Shown: one piece after another, positions 1 through 5,193 of the stretch
How the letters are laid out: each line of letters opens with the position of its first letter
How positions within the stretch are numbered: position 1 is the first letter of the stretch
Assembly (NCBI GenBank): GCA_964424205.1
Contig: CAYRIF010000070.1
Coordinates: 1-13,915, forward strand
Source: CAYRIF01 sp964424205
GTDB lineage: Bacteria; Bacteroidota; Bacteroidia; Cytophagales; Cyclobacteriaceae
DNA: 13,915 bases
Direction: 5' to 3'
Made by a program: the position numbers and the translations under genes
Notes under the pieces: generated by a model
Databases searched by the model: none
What the model saw: only the letters and a program-made list of their open reading frames with translations
What the model was told of the DNA's origin: nothing

Positions 1-231
1 GGGGGATTTATAAAAAAAGTACTAAATCGATAATTTTGTCAAAAATATTTTTCTTTTTTGCACCATATCTATAGCAAAAAGGTAAAAAAGCAAAAATATT
101 TTTCCTATCGCTAACTTATTGTACTTTTGGTAGAAATTGGCGCAAGGGCTATTGTTTTTAGTTAGTAAACTGATAACATAATTGTTTTTTATTGCCTCTT
201 TATGTTTTAAATAAATAAGCTGTTCTCATTC
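1..231. other. Non-coding AT-rich stretch downstream of dapD
   Basis: No convincing gene is visible. The stretch is rich in A and T runs. It carries two copies of a 14-base motif (40-53 and 91-104) with a palindromic core. Each copy starts with CAAAAATA, which on the minus strand reads TATTTTTG and fits the Bacteroidota -7 promoter consensus TAnnTTTG. A minus-strand gene to the left of the window could therefore start here. On the plus strand TAATTTTG at 31-38 also fits the -7 consensus, but no plus-strand gene follows it. No hairpin terminator for dapD is evident. Confidence 0.5.
40..104. repeat. Two perfect 14-base direct repeats with palindromic core
   Basis: CAAAAATATTTTTC occurs at 40-53 and again at 91-104, with starts 51 bases apart, close to five turns of B-DNA. 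The core AAAAATATTTTT is a perfect 12-base inverted repeat. The spacing and identity would suit a pair of regulator binding sites. In such AT-rich DNA, chance and DNA-bending tracts remain possible. Confidence 0.5.
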
Positions 232-1041
232 CTAAACCGTCAAATTAAACGCGCGCAACACCTCATTCAATGATGTCTTTTTATCCGTGGATTCTTTCCT
301 TTTTCCTATAATTAGCGCACATGGAATTTGAAATTCTCCTGCGGGGAATTTTTTGGTGCGTACTCCCGGTATTACTACTGCTCTTGGAGGAATGACGCCT
401 GCAAATTCTTTGGGTTCTGTGGCGGTAACATCAATTACTTTTGAGGTTTTGGTGAGCGTGACTCCTGCTGCAATGACTGCTTCCTTGCCTACTTTTACCC
501 CTTCCACAATAATGCACCGAGAGCCAATAAACGCACCCTCTTCTATGATGACGGGCTGTGCTTGTGGTGGCTCCAGTACACCGCCAATACCTACGCCACC
601 GCTAAGGTGAACGTTGTTGCCAATTTGCGCACAACTGCCTACCGTTGCCCAAGTGTCGATCATCGAACCGCTGCCTACATGTGCGCCAATATTTACATAG
701 GAGGGCATCAAGATAGCACCAGGGCTTATATAAGCACCATATCTTACCAGTGCGTTTGGCACGACACGGACGCCTAGCTTTCCTAAGTCTTTCCTTAATG
801 GTATTTTATCATGAAAAACCATCTCGTCTGATAACGAGATTTCTCGCATCGGCATAATTGAGAAATAGAGTAACACTGCTTTTTTTAACCATTCATTTAC
901 CCGCCAATCTCCTTCGACTGGTTCGCAAATCCGTAACTCTCCTTTATTTAGAAATTCTAATGCTTCGAGCACTGCATTTTTATAGGCTTCTTGCTGTAGT
1001 AACTCTCTGTTCTCCCAAGCTTCTTCTATTTTTAAAATCAT
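232..1041 (-). CDS. dapD: 2,3,4,5-tetrahydropyridine-2,6-dicarboxylate N-succinyltransferase
   Basis: This cytoplasmic enzyme transfers succinate from succinyl-CoA to tetrahydrodipicolinate, committing the lysine/meso-diaminopimelate pathway to its succinylase branch. The 269-residue product has the usual DapD length. An N-terminal helical part (about 1-90) is followed by a left-handed beta-helix of hexapeptide repeats, seen as GAYISPGAI, VNIGAHVGSGS, AQIGNNVHLSGGVGIGG and AFIGSRCIIVEGVKVG. The family signature GVLEPPQAQP marks the loop before the later coils, and a short C-terminal strand region follows. The ATG at 1041 gives the complete domain; no Shine-Dalgarno sequence precedes it, as is common in this phylum. 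It lies 276 bases downstream of dapA on the same strand, so it may share the dapBA transcript or have its own promoter; none was recognised. Family assignment is secure. Confidence 0.96.
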   Translation of the reverse strand: MILKIEEAWENRELLQQEAYKNAVLEALEFLNKGELRICEPVEGDWRVNEWLKKAVLLYFSIMPMREISLSDEMVFHDKIPLRKDLGKLGVRVVPNALVRYGAYISPGAILMPSYVNIGAHVGSGSMIDTWATVGSCAQIGNNVHLSGGVGIGGVLEPPQAQPVIIEEGAFIGSRCIIVEGVKVGKEAVIAAGVTLTKTSKVIDVTATEPKEFAGVIPPRAVVIPGVRTKKFPAGEFQIPCALIIGKRKESTDKKTSLNEVLRAFNLTV

Positions 1042-1317
1042 ATTTCTTTAGTTAGTTATTAAACCAAAATGTTCCCTAGGAACAGTCTGTTGGTAGTATT
1101 ATTTCATCAACACAATGAGCTCCGGAGGAGTGGTCTGTATCATAAGAAGTATAACATTTCGCAATTATGGCGCTGCAACAAATATTTTGCTACGAATCTA
1201 CAAATATTTCACTCCTACCTTGCTCTGCCGAAGCAGCTATGCAAAGGCGATGCGGCGTTGTGATATCTTGATTTCAGTTCGCCAAATCTAATATCTCTAA
1301 GTCTCATGTCTCGCCGT
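1042..1317. other. Spacer between dapA and dapD, no gene seen
   Basis: This 276-base interval has no credible reading frame. Just upstream of dapD it holds a small hairpin, GTTCC-CTA-GGAAC (1071-1083), without a T run. At its dapA end (1286-1317) it carries a degenerate AGAC-type repeat. No consensus promoter for dapD and no rho-independent terminator was found, so co-transcription of dapA and dapD is possible despite the gap. Confidence 0.5.
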
Positions 1318-1320
1318 CTA
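1286..1320 (-). repeat. Degenerate AGAC-type repeat at the 3' end of dapA
   Basis: Read on the minus strand, the sequence from the dapA stop codon onward is built of units such as AGACGGCG, AGACATG, AGACTTAG and AGATATT. A similar series in the same orientation follows trmL at 13011-13047. It is degenerate and no exact unit length can be fixed, so the boundaries are approximate. Confidence 0.4.
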
Positions 1321-2211
1321 TTTACCTTCCCACTCCTTAACCACTTCCGTCCATTTAGCCACTTCTTTTTGCTTTTCTTCGGAAAGTCGTAGCATTGGCA
1401 ACCTAAAAACAGGTTTTGTTAATCCCAATTGCACCATTAACTCTTTAATTCCCAATGGGTTAACATCTACACTCATCATGCTATCCATCAATTCATAAAT
1501 CTCAAAAAACTTTTTTCTTGCCGCTGCATAGTCATCTTCCAAGCAGGTATGTACTAATTTGGTCAGAGTTTTTGGAATGGCATTTGAGGTTACAGAAACC
1601 AATCCATCACCGCCAAGCGCCATAAATGGCAATACATTTGGGTCATCACCGATTAACACGCTGAAACCTTCTGGTACTTTTCGAATCACATCAATTTGCT
1701 GTCCTAGATCACCACTTGCTTCTTTGACGGCTTTTATATTTGGGTGTTTTGCAAGGCGTAATAATGTGTCTGTTTCAATATTGACTGCACTTCTTCCTTT
1801 GATATTATATAGCATGACTGGCAGCTCACTAACATCTGCAATGGCGCAGAAATGTTGGTATAATCCCTCTTGGTTTGGCTTGTTATAATATGGATTAACT
1901 GCCATGACATAATCTGCCTTGGTTTGGTTGGCAATCTTTGCAAAATCGATGCTTTCGGCAGTACTGTTTGAACCAATACTAAGAATTACGGTACAGCGAC
2001 CATTCACTTTCTCTGTCCCCCATTTTAAAACTTCTTCATGTTCTTTGTGGGTTAATGTTGGACTTTCTCCGGTTGTTCCTAAAAACACAATCCCATCGAT
2101 GCCTGCTTCAATTTGCCGCTCCACTAGTATCCCAAAAGCAGCCCAATCAATCGAGCCATCATTTTGAAATGGTGTGATGACGGCAGTATAAATTCCTCTT
2201 AATTCACTCAT
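1318..2211 (-). CDS. dapA: 4-hydroxy-tetrahydrodipicolinate synthase
   Basis: DapA condenses pyruvate with aspartate semialdehyde, the first step specific to lysine/diaminopimelate synthesis, in the cytoplasm. The 297-residue product is a complete TIM-barrel aldolase of the DapA/NAL family. Visible motifs are GTTGES (Thr46, Thr47), VNPYYNKP, the tyrosine/arginine motif YNIKGR (Tyr135, Arg140) and the Schiff-base lysine in AVKEASGD (Lys163). The usual YNxPGR proline is replaced by lysine (Lys138), a mild departure from the textbook motif. Its ATG (2211-2209) overlaps the dapB stop TGA (2210-2208) as ATGA, so translation is coupled to dapB. It is followed by a degenerate AGAC-type repeat rather than a hairpin terminator. 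The specificity call rests on the motifs plus the dapB neighbour; other family members such as N-acetylneuraminate lyase are much less likely here. Confidence 0.95.
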   Translation of the reverse strand: MSELRGIYTAVITPFQNDGSIDWAAFGILVERQIEAGIDGIVFLGTTGESPTLTHKEHEEVLKWGTEKVNGRCTVILSIGSNSTAESIDFAKIANQTKADYVMAVNPYYNKPNQEGLYQHFCAIADVSELPVMLYNIKGRSAVNIETDTLLRLAKHPNIKAVKEASGDLGQQIDVIRKVPEGFSVLIGDDPNVLPFMALGGDGLVSVTSNAIPKTLTKLVHTCLEDDYAAARKKFFEIYELMDSMMSVDVNPLGIKELMVQLGLTKPVFRLPMLRLSEEKQKEVAKWTEVVKEWEGK

Positions 2212-2933
2212 TTATAAACGGCTTTAAATATATCATAAAAATCACTCAATCCCTCGGGCGCTTGGGCAATATTTTCTGCTGCAATCACTGACCCCAATGC
2301 AAAGCCTTCTCTGTTTCTTGCACGATCTGTCAGCTCTATGCTATCTGAGGCGCTGTCGAAAATTACTTGATGCGTACCTGGTATATAGCCTCCTCTCGTG
2401 GAGGTGACATGCAGTTCCTCGGTATTAATTTTTCTATCCAATTTTTCTGTTTGAATCGTGTTTTTTGCTTTGAAATTATCTTTGACAAGTGCGGCGATTT
2501 TTAACGCAGTACCAGAGGGTGAGTCCATTTTATTTTTGTGATGAAATTCATGTAAAAAGACATCGTAGGTATCAGAAAATTGACTGAATTTTTTTGAAGC
2601 ATCCTCCACAATTGACATGAAGATGTTCACTCCTAAAGAAAAATTACTCCCCCAAATCCCTTTGTTGTTGCTTTTTACAAAAAGGTCTTGGTATTTTTCA
2701 AAATCATCGTACCATCCTGTTGTACCAATCACCACTGGTATTTGCAACGCACAAACTTGCTTAACATTTCCCGAAAGGGCAGCAGCTGTGGAGAAGTCAA
2801 TATAGCACTCTACCTCTTTGTTAAAATTGTTGTCGCCAATGTCAATGATAGAAACAACCTCATGGTTTCGCTGCTTGGCAATTTTTTCGATTGCCTTACC
2901 CATTGTGCCATATCCGATAATTCCAATTTTCAT
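2208..2933 (-). CDS. dapB: 4-hydroxy-tetrahydrodipicolinate reductase
   Basis: DapB reduces the DapA product with NAD(P)H to tetrahydrodipicolinate. The 241-residue product starts with a Rossmann dinucleotide-binding motif, GIIGYGTMGK (4-13). It also shows GTTGW (70-74), SNFSLGVN (96-103) and the catalytic signature HHKNKMDSPSGTA (131-143), which holds the general-acid/base His131-His132, Lys135 and the substrate-binding SGT loop. The C-terminal part returns to the dimer/tetramer interface and ends normally. The ATG at 2933 is directly followed by the Rossmann strand, so no other start is plausible. It is the first gene of the dapB-dapA unit. A candidate -7 element lies about 20 bases upstream (2955-2962). 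The protein is shorter than the E. coli enzyme, mainly in the early Rossmann part, which appears usual for Bacteroidota. Confidence 0.96.
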   Translation of the reverse strand: MKIGIIGYGTMGKAIEKIAKQRNHEVVSIIDIGDNNFNKEVECYIDFSTAAALSGNVKQVCALQIPVVIGTTGWYDDFEKYQDLFVKSNNKGIWGSNFSLGVNIFMSIVEDASKKFSQFSDTYDVFLHEFHHKNKMDSPSGTALKIAALVKDNFKAKNTIQTEKLDRKINTEELHVTSTRGGYIPGTHQVIFDSASDSIELTDRARNREGFALGSVIAAENIAQAPEGLSDFYDIFKAVYK

Positions 2934-2954
2934 GTGGTGATCGTTTTTACAATG

Positions 2955-2962
2955 CGAAGATA
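2955..2962 (-). promoter_or_regulatory. Candidate -7 promoter element for dapB-dapA
   Basis: The minus strand reads TATCTTCG here, one base from the Bacteroidota -7 consensus TAnnTTTG. Transcription would start roughly at 2948, leaving a leader of about 15 bases. No TTTG element is seen at the expected -33 distance, so this is tentative. Confidence 0.35.
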
Positions 2963-3073
2963 ATAAATTTCCTGCGAGCCGGTTTGAATTCTTGAAAGAA
3001 ATTTGGCAGCTGGATCTTAACCCGAATTATATTGGGCAAGTTGGGTTTACAGCTGCTTCTTGGTCTGGTTGAC

Positions 3074-3101
3074 CTCAGAGTCCCTTACAGGAGACTCTGA
3101 G
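3074..3101. repeat. Hairpin-forming inverted repeat between dapB and the phospholipase gene
   Basis: CTCAGAGTC (3074-3082) and GACTCTGAG (3093-3101) form a perfect 9-base stem. Two further C-G pairs inside (CC at 3083-3084 with GG at 3090-3091, one A bulged) close a TTACA loop. No T run follows on either strand, so this does not look like a standard intrinsic terminator. It may be a dispersed repeat or a processed 3'-end structure. Confidence 0.6.
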
Positions 3102-3127
3102 TGGGTAACTATGAATACCGCTTCCAT

Positions 3128-3147
3128 GGACTGTGTCTCCACAGTTC
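3128..3147 (-). repeat. Small GNRA-capped hairpin just after the phospholipase stop codon
   Basis: On the minus strand GAACTGTG-GAGA-CACAGTCC folds into an 8-pair stem (one G-U) capped by a GAGA tetraloop. It starts 5 bases beyond the stop codon of the gene at 3153-4139. There is no following T run. It could stabilise the mRNA 3' end or belong to the same repeat as the hairpin at 3074-3101. Confidence 0.5.
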
Positions 3148-3152
3148 CTCAA

Positions 3153-4139
3153 TTAGTGTTCATGGACTCGACCTGGCGCAATGTTATCTTTTCGCCATTC
3201 CAAAGTTTCTTTCTGAATCGTCGTAGAATCAGATCCTATCTTTACTTTTTCCAACAACTGAGCGATATCAGGCTGCCCAGCATCCACCCAGGCGGTGTAC
3301 CAAAAATCAGCAATCATTTTGATGGAAGAGCGGAGTTGCCTTTCTATTTGTCCGTTTAGTTTTTTCTCATAAGCACGTGTGAATTCTTTGGAATATACTT
3401 TTACGGTTTGCTTGTTTCGTTCCTCAAAGCCATATTTTTTGTCTTCAGAAAACTTTTTAGTGAGAAATTTTTCATAATAATACACCGAATCTAATGCTTC
3501 ATTTGCCTGAATCACGGCATCCCATGCCCTGAGCTGTGGATTGTCAATATACTGCGCTTTTCCAACAAAGAAATCATAGTTTTTAGAAAGCAATTCGGGC
3601 ACTCTGGATTCCCAAAATGCATGAATACCTACTTGGTTGGTTGCCTTGCCGTTGTAATTGCTGGTGGTGTGCAAGGGTACATTGGCATCGGCTATGTAAT
3701 GTCCTATTTCAGCGGAAAGCCTTAAAATTTCCGTAGCATTTTTCTCTGCAAAGGCTTTGGTTAATCTAATTTTCATAAAATTGACATGCCATGGCACAAT
3801 GCCCCAAGCCATCAAGCTGTCCTCGCCATATTGTGCTACCGCCTGAAACCAATAGCGAGGTAACGTATACGCGGCACTATCGCCATATAGGTCTAGGTCT
3901 ATATAATGTTTTGCGCCCTCATCCTCGACCACATACCGGCGTTTGTCTGGATTCACCGAATTCTCGGCAATGTAATTGATGTGGTACTTGTAGAAATCAA
4001 TCATTTCTGGCGGCAGACTAAATACCGCTTGACGGTTGATGAGCTGGTGTGCAAAGAATCCCCATGTTGGTGGTTCCACTGACTGGGTTGGTTGATGTGT
4101 GAATAGTAAAATGAGGATAAAGTAGATTTTTTTATGCAT
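3153..4139 (-). CDS. Secreted zinc-dependent phospholipase C / S1-P1 nuclease-fold hydrolase
   Basis: The 328-residue product begins with a signal peptide (residues 1 to about 20, hydrophobic stretch YFILILLF), so it should act in the periplasm or outside the cell. All nine residues of the trinuclear zinc site of this superfamily can be read with fitting spacing: Trp26, His31, Asp65, His78, His147, Asp151, His157, His173 and Glu177. The last ligand is Glu, as in bacterial phospholipase C, whereas P1 nuclease has Asp, so the phospholipase C family is favoured. The actual substrate (phospholipid or nucleic acid) is not decided. An in-frame ATG exists at 4196, but the start at 4139 places the signal peptide at the N-terminus. 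It overlaps the upstream DUF559 gene by 8 bases, which suggests coupled translation. Confidence 0.85.
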   Translation of the reverse strand: MHKKIYFILILLFTHQPTQSVEPPTWGFFAHQLINRQAVFSLPPEMIDFYKYHINYIAENSVNPDKRRYVVEDEGAKHYIDLDLYGDSAAYTLPRYWFQAVAQYGEDSLMAWGIVPWHVNFMKIRLTKAFAEKNATEILRLSAEIGHYIADANVPLHTTSNYNGKATNQVGIHAFWESRVPELLSKNYDFFVGKAQYIDNPQLRAWDAVIQANEALDSVYYYEKFLTKKFSEDKKYGFEERNKQTVKVYSKEFTRAYEKKLNGQIERQLRSSIKMIADFWYTAWVDAGQPDIAQLLEKVKIGSDSTTIQKETLEWRKDNIAPGRVHEH

Positions 4140-4713
4140 AGCTTTCCGTATTATTCCCCTCCAGCATAGGAGTGTCCGAAGCACGGGGTGTGGCATATTC
4201 GCGAATAATAAATTCTTCTAATTCCACCATTACGTTATATAAGTCATTTTTCACACGAGTATCTTCTATTCTGTAAAACTTCAAACCAAAAGATTCTAAG
4301 TATGCTTGTCGTTTTGCATCGTAAACTTCTTTTCCAATATGGCTGCTTCCGTCAATTTCAATTATCAAACTCAGGGATTTCACATAAAAATCAACAATGT
4401 AATTACCAATAATTCTTTGGCGGTCAAAATCAATCTGCCAAAATTTCCCCTTATGAACTTGCATCCAAAATAAGACTTCAGATAGATTTCTGGCTTTTCT
4501 TAGTTTTTTTGCTCTTTCTTTTAGATGTCGGTTGTAAGGAAGGTCTTTGGTATAGTGTTTATAAACAGGGGCGTCGTTTACCATGTGATAGTTATGTTTT
4601 ATAGATGAGACAACTACCCCGTCCTTCGGACACCCCTTCATGCTTGAAGGGGAAGGATTGCGTGTTACTGCTTTGTTAGTTGCTTTTCCTTTGTTCTTGC
4701 TTGATTTACGCAT
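4132..4713 (-). CDS. DUF559 (Vsr-like) endonuclease-domain protein flanked by inverted repeats
   Basis: The core (about residues 58-172) is recognisable as DUF559, a small restriction-endonuclease-like fold related to the very-short-patch repair nuclease. It starts with RHLKERAKKLRKARNLSEVLFW, contains FDRQRIIGNYIVDFY, the acidic strand LIIEIDGSSH and ends with GLKFYRIEDTRV plus a helix. The Asp/Glu residues in these strands fit a PD-(D/E)xK-type site; activity is inferred, not shown. Both termini are encoded by inverted copies of a hairpin-rich repeat: residues about 20-33 (SPSSMKGCPKDG) and the tail TPRASDTPMLEGNN. An alternative start at 4584 gives 150 residues and excludes the first repeat. 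It precedes and overlaps the phospholipase-like gene. The biological role of DUF559 proteins is not settled. Confidence 0.8.
   Translation of the reverse strand: MRKSSKNKGKATNKAVTRNPSPSSMKGCPKDGVVVSSIKHNYHMVNDAPVYKHYTKDLPYNRHLKERAKKLRKARNLSEVLFWMQVHKGKFWQIDFDRQRIIGNYIVDFYVKSLSLIIEIDGSSHIGKEVYDAKRQAYLESFGLKFYRIEDTRVKNDLYNVMVELEEFIIREYATPRASDTPMLEGNNTESYA
4154..4189 (-). repeat. Inverted repeat copy A (3' side of the DUF559 gene)
   Basis: On the minus strand this 36-base copy starts ACCCCGTGCTTCGGACAC and ends ATGCTGGAGGGGAA. It matches copy B (4616-4654) in opposite orientation. Twenty of the first 22 bases are identical, and a shared ATGCT then G-rich end follows after a 2-3 base gap. It has its own weak hairpin (GTG-CTTCG-GAC region and CTCC/GGAG). 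It encodes the last residues of the DUF559 protein and ends 15 bases before the start codon of the hydrolase gene. Confidence 0.75.
4616..4654 (+). repeat. Inverted repeat copy B (5' side of the DUF559 gene)
   Basis: This 39-base copy holds two perfect hairpins: GTCC-TTC-GGAC (4621-4631) and CCCCTTCA-TGCT-TGAAGGGG (4633-4652, 8-base stem). With copy A it delimits about 501 bases (4154-4654), with TTCCCC/GGGGAA ends outward and ACCCC/GGGGT inward. On the minus strand it is translated within the N-terminal extension of the DUF559 reading frame if translation starts at 4713. No flanking target-site duplication was found. Confidence 0.78.
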
Positions 4714-4743
4714 TATTATTTCACCTAGAATTTATCTACCTAC

Positions 4744-4751
4744 CAAATTTA
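4744..4751 (-). promoter_or_regulatory. Candidate -7 promoter element for the DUF559-phospholipase unit
   Basis: The minus strand reads TAAATTTG, a full match to the Bacteroidota -7 consensus. Transcription would begin near 4737, about 24 bases before the ATG at 4713. No TTTG at the -33 distance was seen. The element lies outside the inverted-repeat cassette, so it may be the original promoter of the downstream hydrolase gene. Confidence 0.4.
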
Positions 4752-4810
4752 ACAAAATAAAACCTCATTTATTTGTGGCAGAAAATAATTACTAAAAAAT
4801 CGCACACGTT

Positions 4811-4841
4811 TTTGCATTATTAAATATTAGTATTATCTTTG
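4811..4841 (+). promoter_or_regulatory. rpsT promoter of Bacteroidota type
   Basis: TTTG (4811-4814) and TATCTTTG (4834-4841) are separated by 19 bases. Both are full matches to the -33 and -7 consensus elements of the Bacteroidota primary sigma factor. Transcription should begin a few bases beyond 4841, about 20-25 bases before the rpsT start codon. An SD-like AAAGGA (4858-4863) lies 5 bases from the ATG. Confidence 0.8.
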
Positions 4842-4868
4842 CAGTCCTTAAAAAAATAAAGGATAGAC

Positions 4869-5120
4869 ATGGCAAATCATAAATCTGCATTAAAGAGAAT
4901 AAGATCAAACGAGGCAAAACGCCTTAGAAACAGATATCAGCATAAAACCACGAGGACTTTTATGAAGAAACTTCAGGCTACGACTGACAAAAGCGAAGCA
5001 CAAGAGTTGTTCAAAAAAGTAGCTGGAATGATTGATAAATTAGCGAAAAGAAATATTATTCATGATAATAAATCAGCAAATCTTAAATCAAAATTGGCGA
5101 AACACGTCAATTCTTTATAA
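4869..5120 (+). CDS. rpsT: 30S ribosomal protein S20
   Basis: S20 is a primary binding protein of the 16S rRNA 5' and 3' minor domains in the small ribosomal subunit. The 83-residue, highly basic product opens with the family hallmark MANHKSALKRIRSNEAKRLRN. It continues with the KTTRTFMKKL helix and the IHDNKSANLKSKLAKHVN C-terminal helix, and has the normal length. The start is fixed by the conserved N-terminus and by an upstream AAAGGA. The gene forms its own transcription unit, between a textbook promoter (4811-4841) and a strong hairpin terminator (5145-5178). radC follows on the same strand, 73 bases after the stop codon. Confidence 0.98.
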   Translation: MANHKSALKRIRSNEAKRLRNRYQHKTTRTFMKKLQATTDKSEAQELFKKVAGMIDKLAKRNIIHDNKSANLKSKLAKHVNSL

Positions 5121-5144
5121 GCAACTGACTGCAAAAAATATTGA

Positions 5145-5178
5145 AAGCCTTATACTCCTTTGAGTGTAAGGCTTTTTT
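5145..5178 (+). terminator. Rho-independent terminator of rpsT
   Basis: AAGCCTTATACTC (5145-5157) pairs with GAGTGTAAGGCTT (5162-5174) in a 13-pair stem with one G-U, a 4-base loop (CTTT) and a run of six T (5173-5178). It starts 24 bases after the rpsT stop codon. It ends only 15 bases before the radC start codon, so it must also affect radC expression. Confidence 0.92.
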
Positions 5179-5193
5179 GTTTTAAATTACATT

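Noticed and set aside
353..777. Plus-strand open frames over dapD
   Set aside because: They lie antisense to a conserved enzyme, have no family resemblance and arise from its codon pattern.
1071..1083. Hairpin GTTCC-CTA-GGAAC upstream of dapD, considered as terminator or regulatory leader
   Set aside because: The stem is only 5 pairs, no T run follows, and it does not match a lysine riboswitch, which would be far larger with conserved loops.
3060..3359. A 99-codon plus-strand frame running from the dapB spacer into the phospholipase gene
   Set aside because: It is antisense to the conserved gene, and its first part is the hairpin region; no domain is recognisable.
4140..4196. Earlier in-frame ATG (4196) for the phospholipase-like gene
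   Set aside because: The extra 19 residues (MPHPVLRTLLCWRG...) are encoded by the repeat copy and would place the signal peptide internally.
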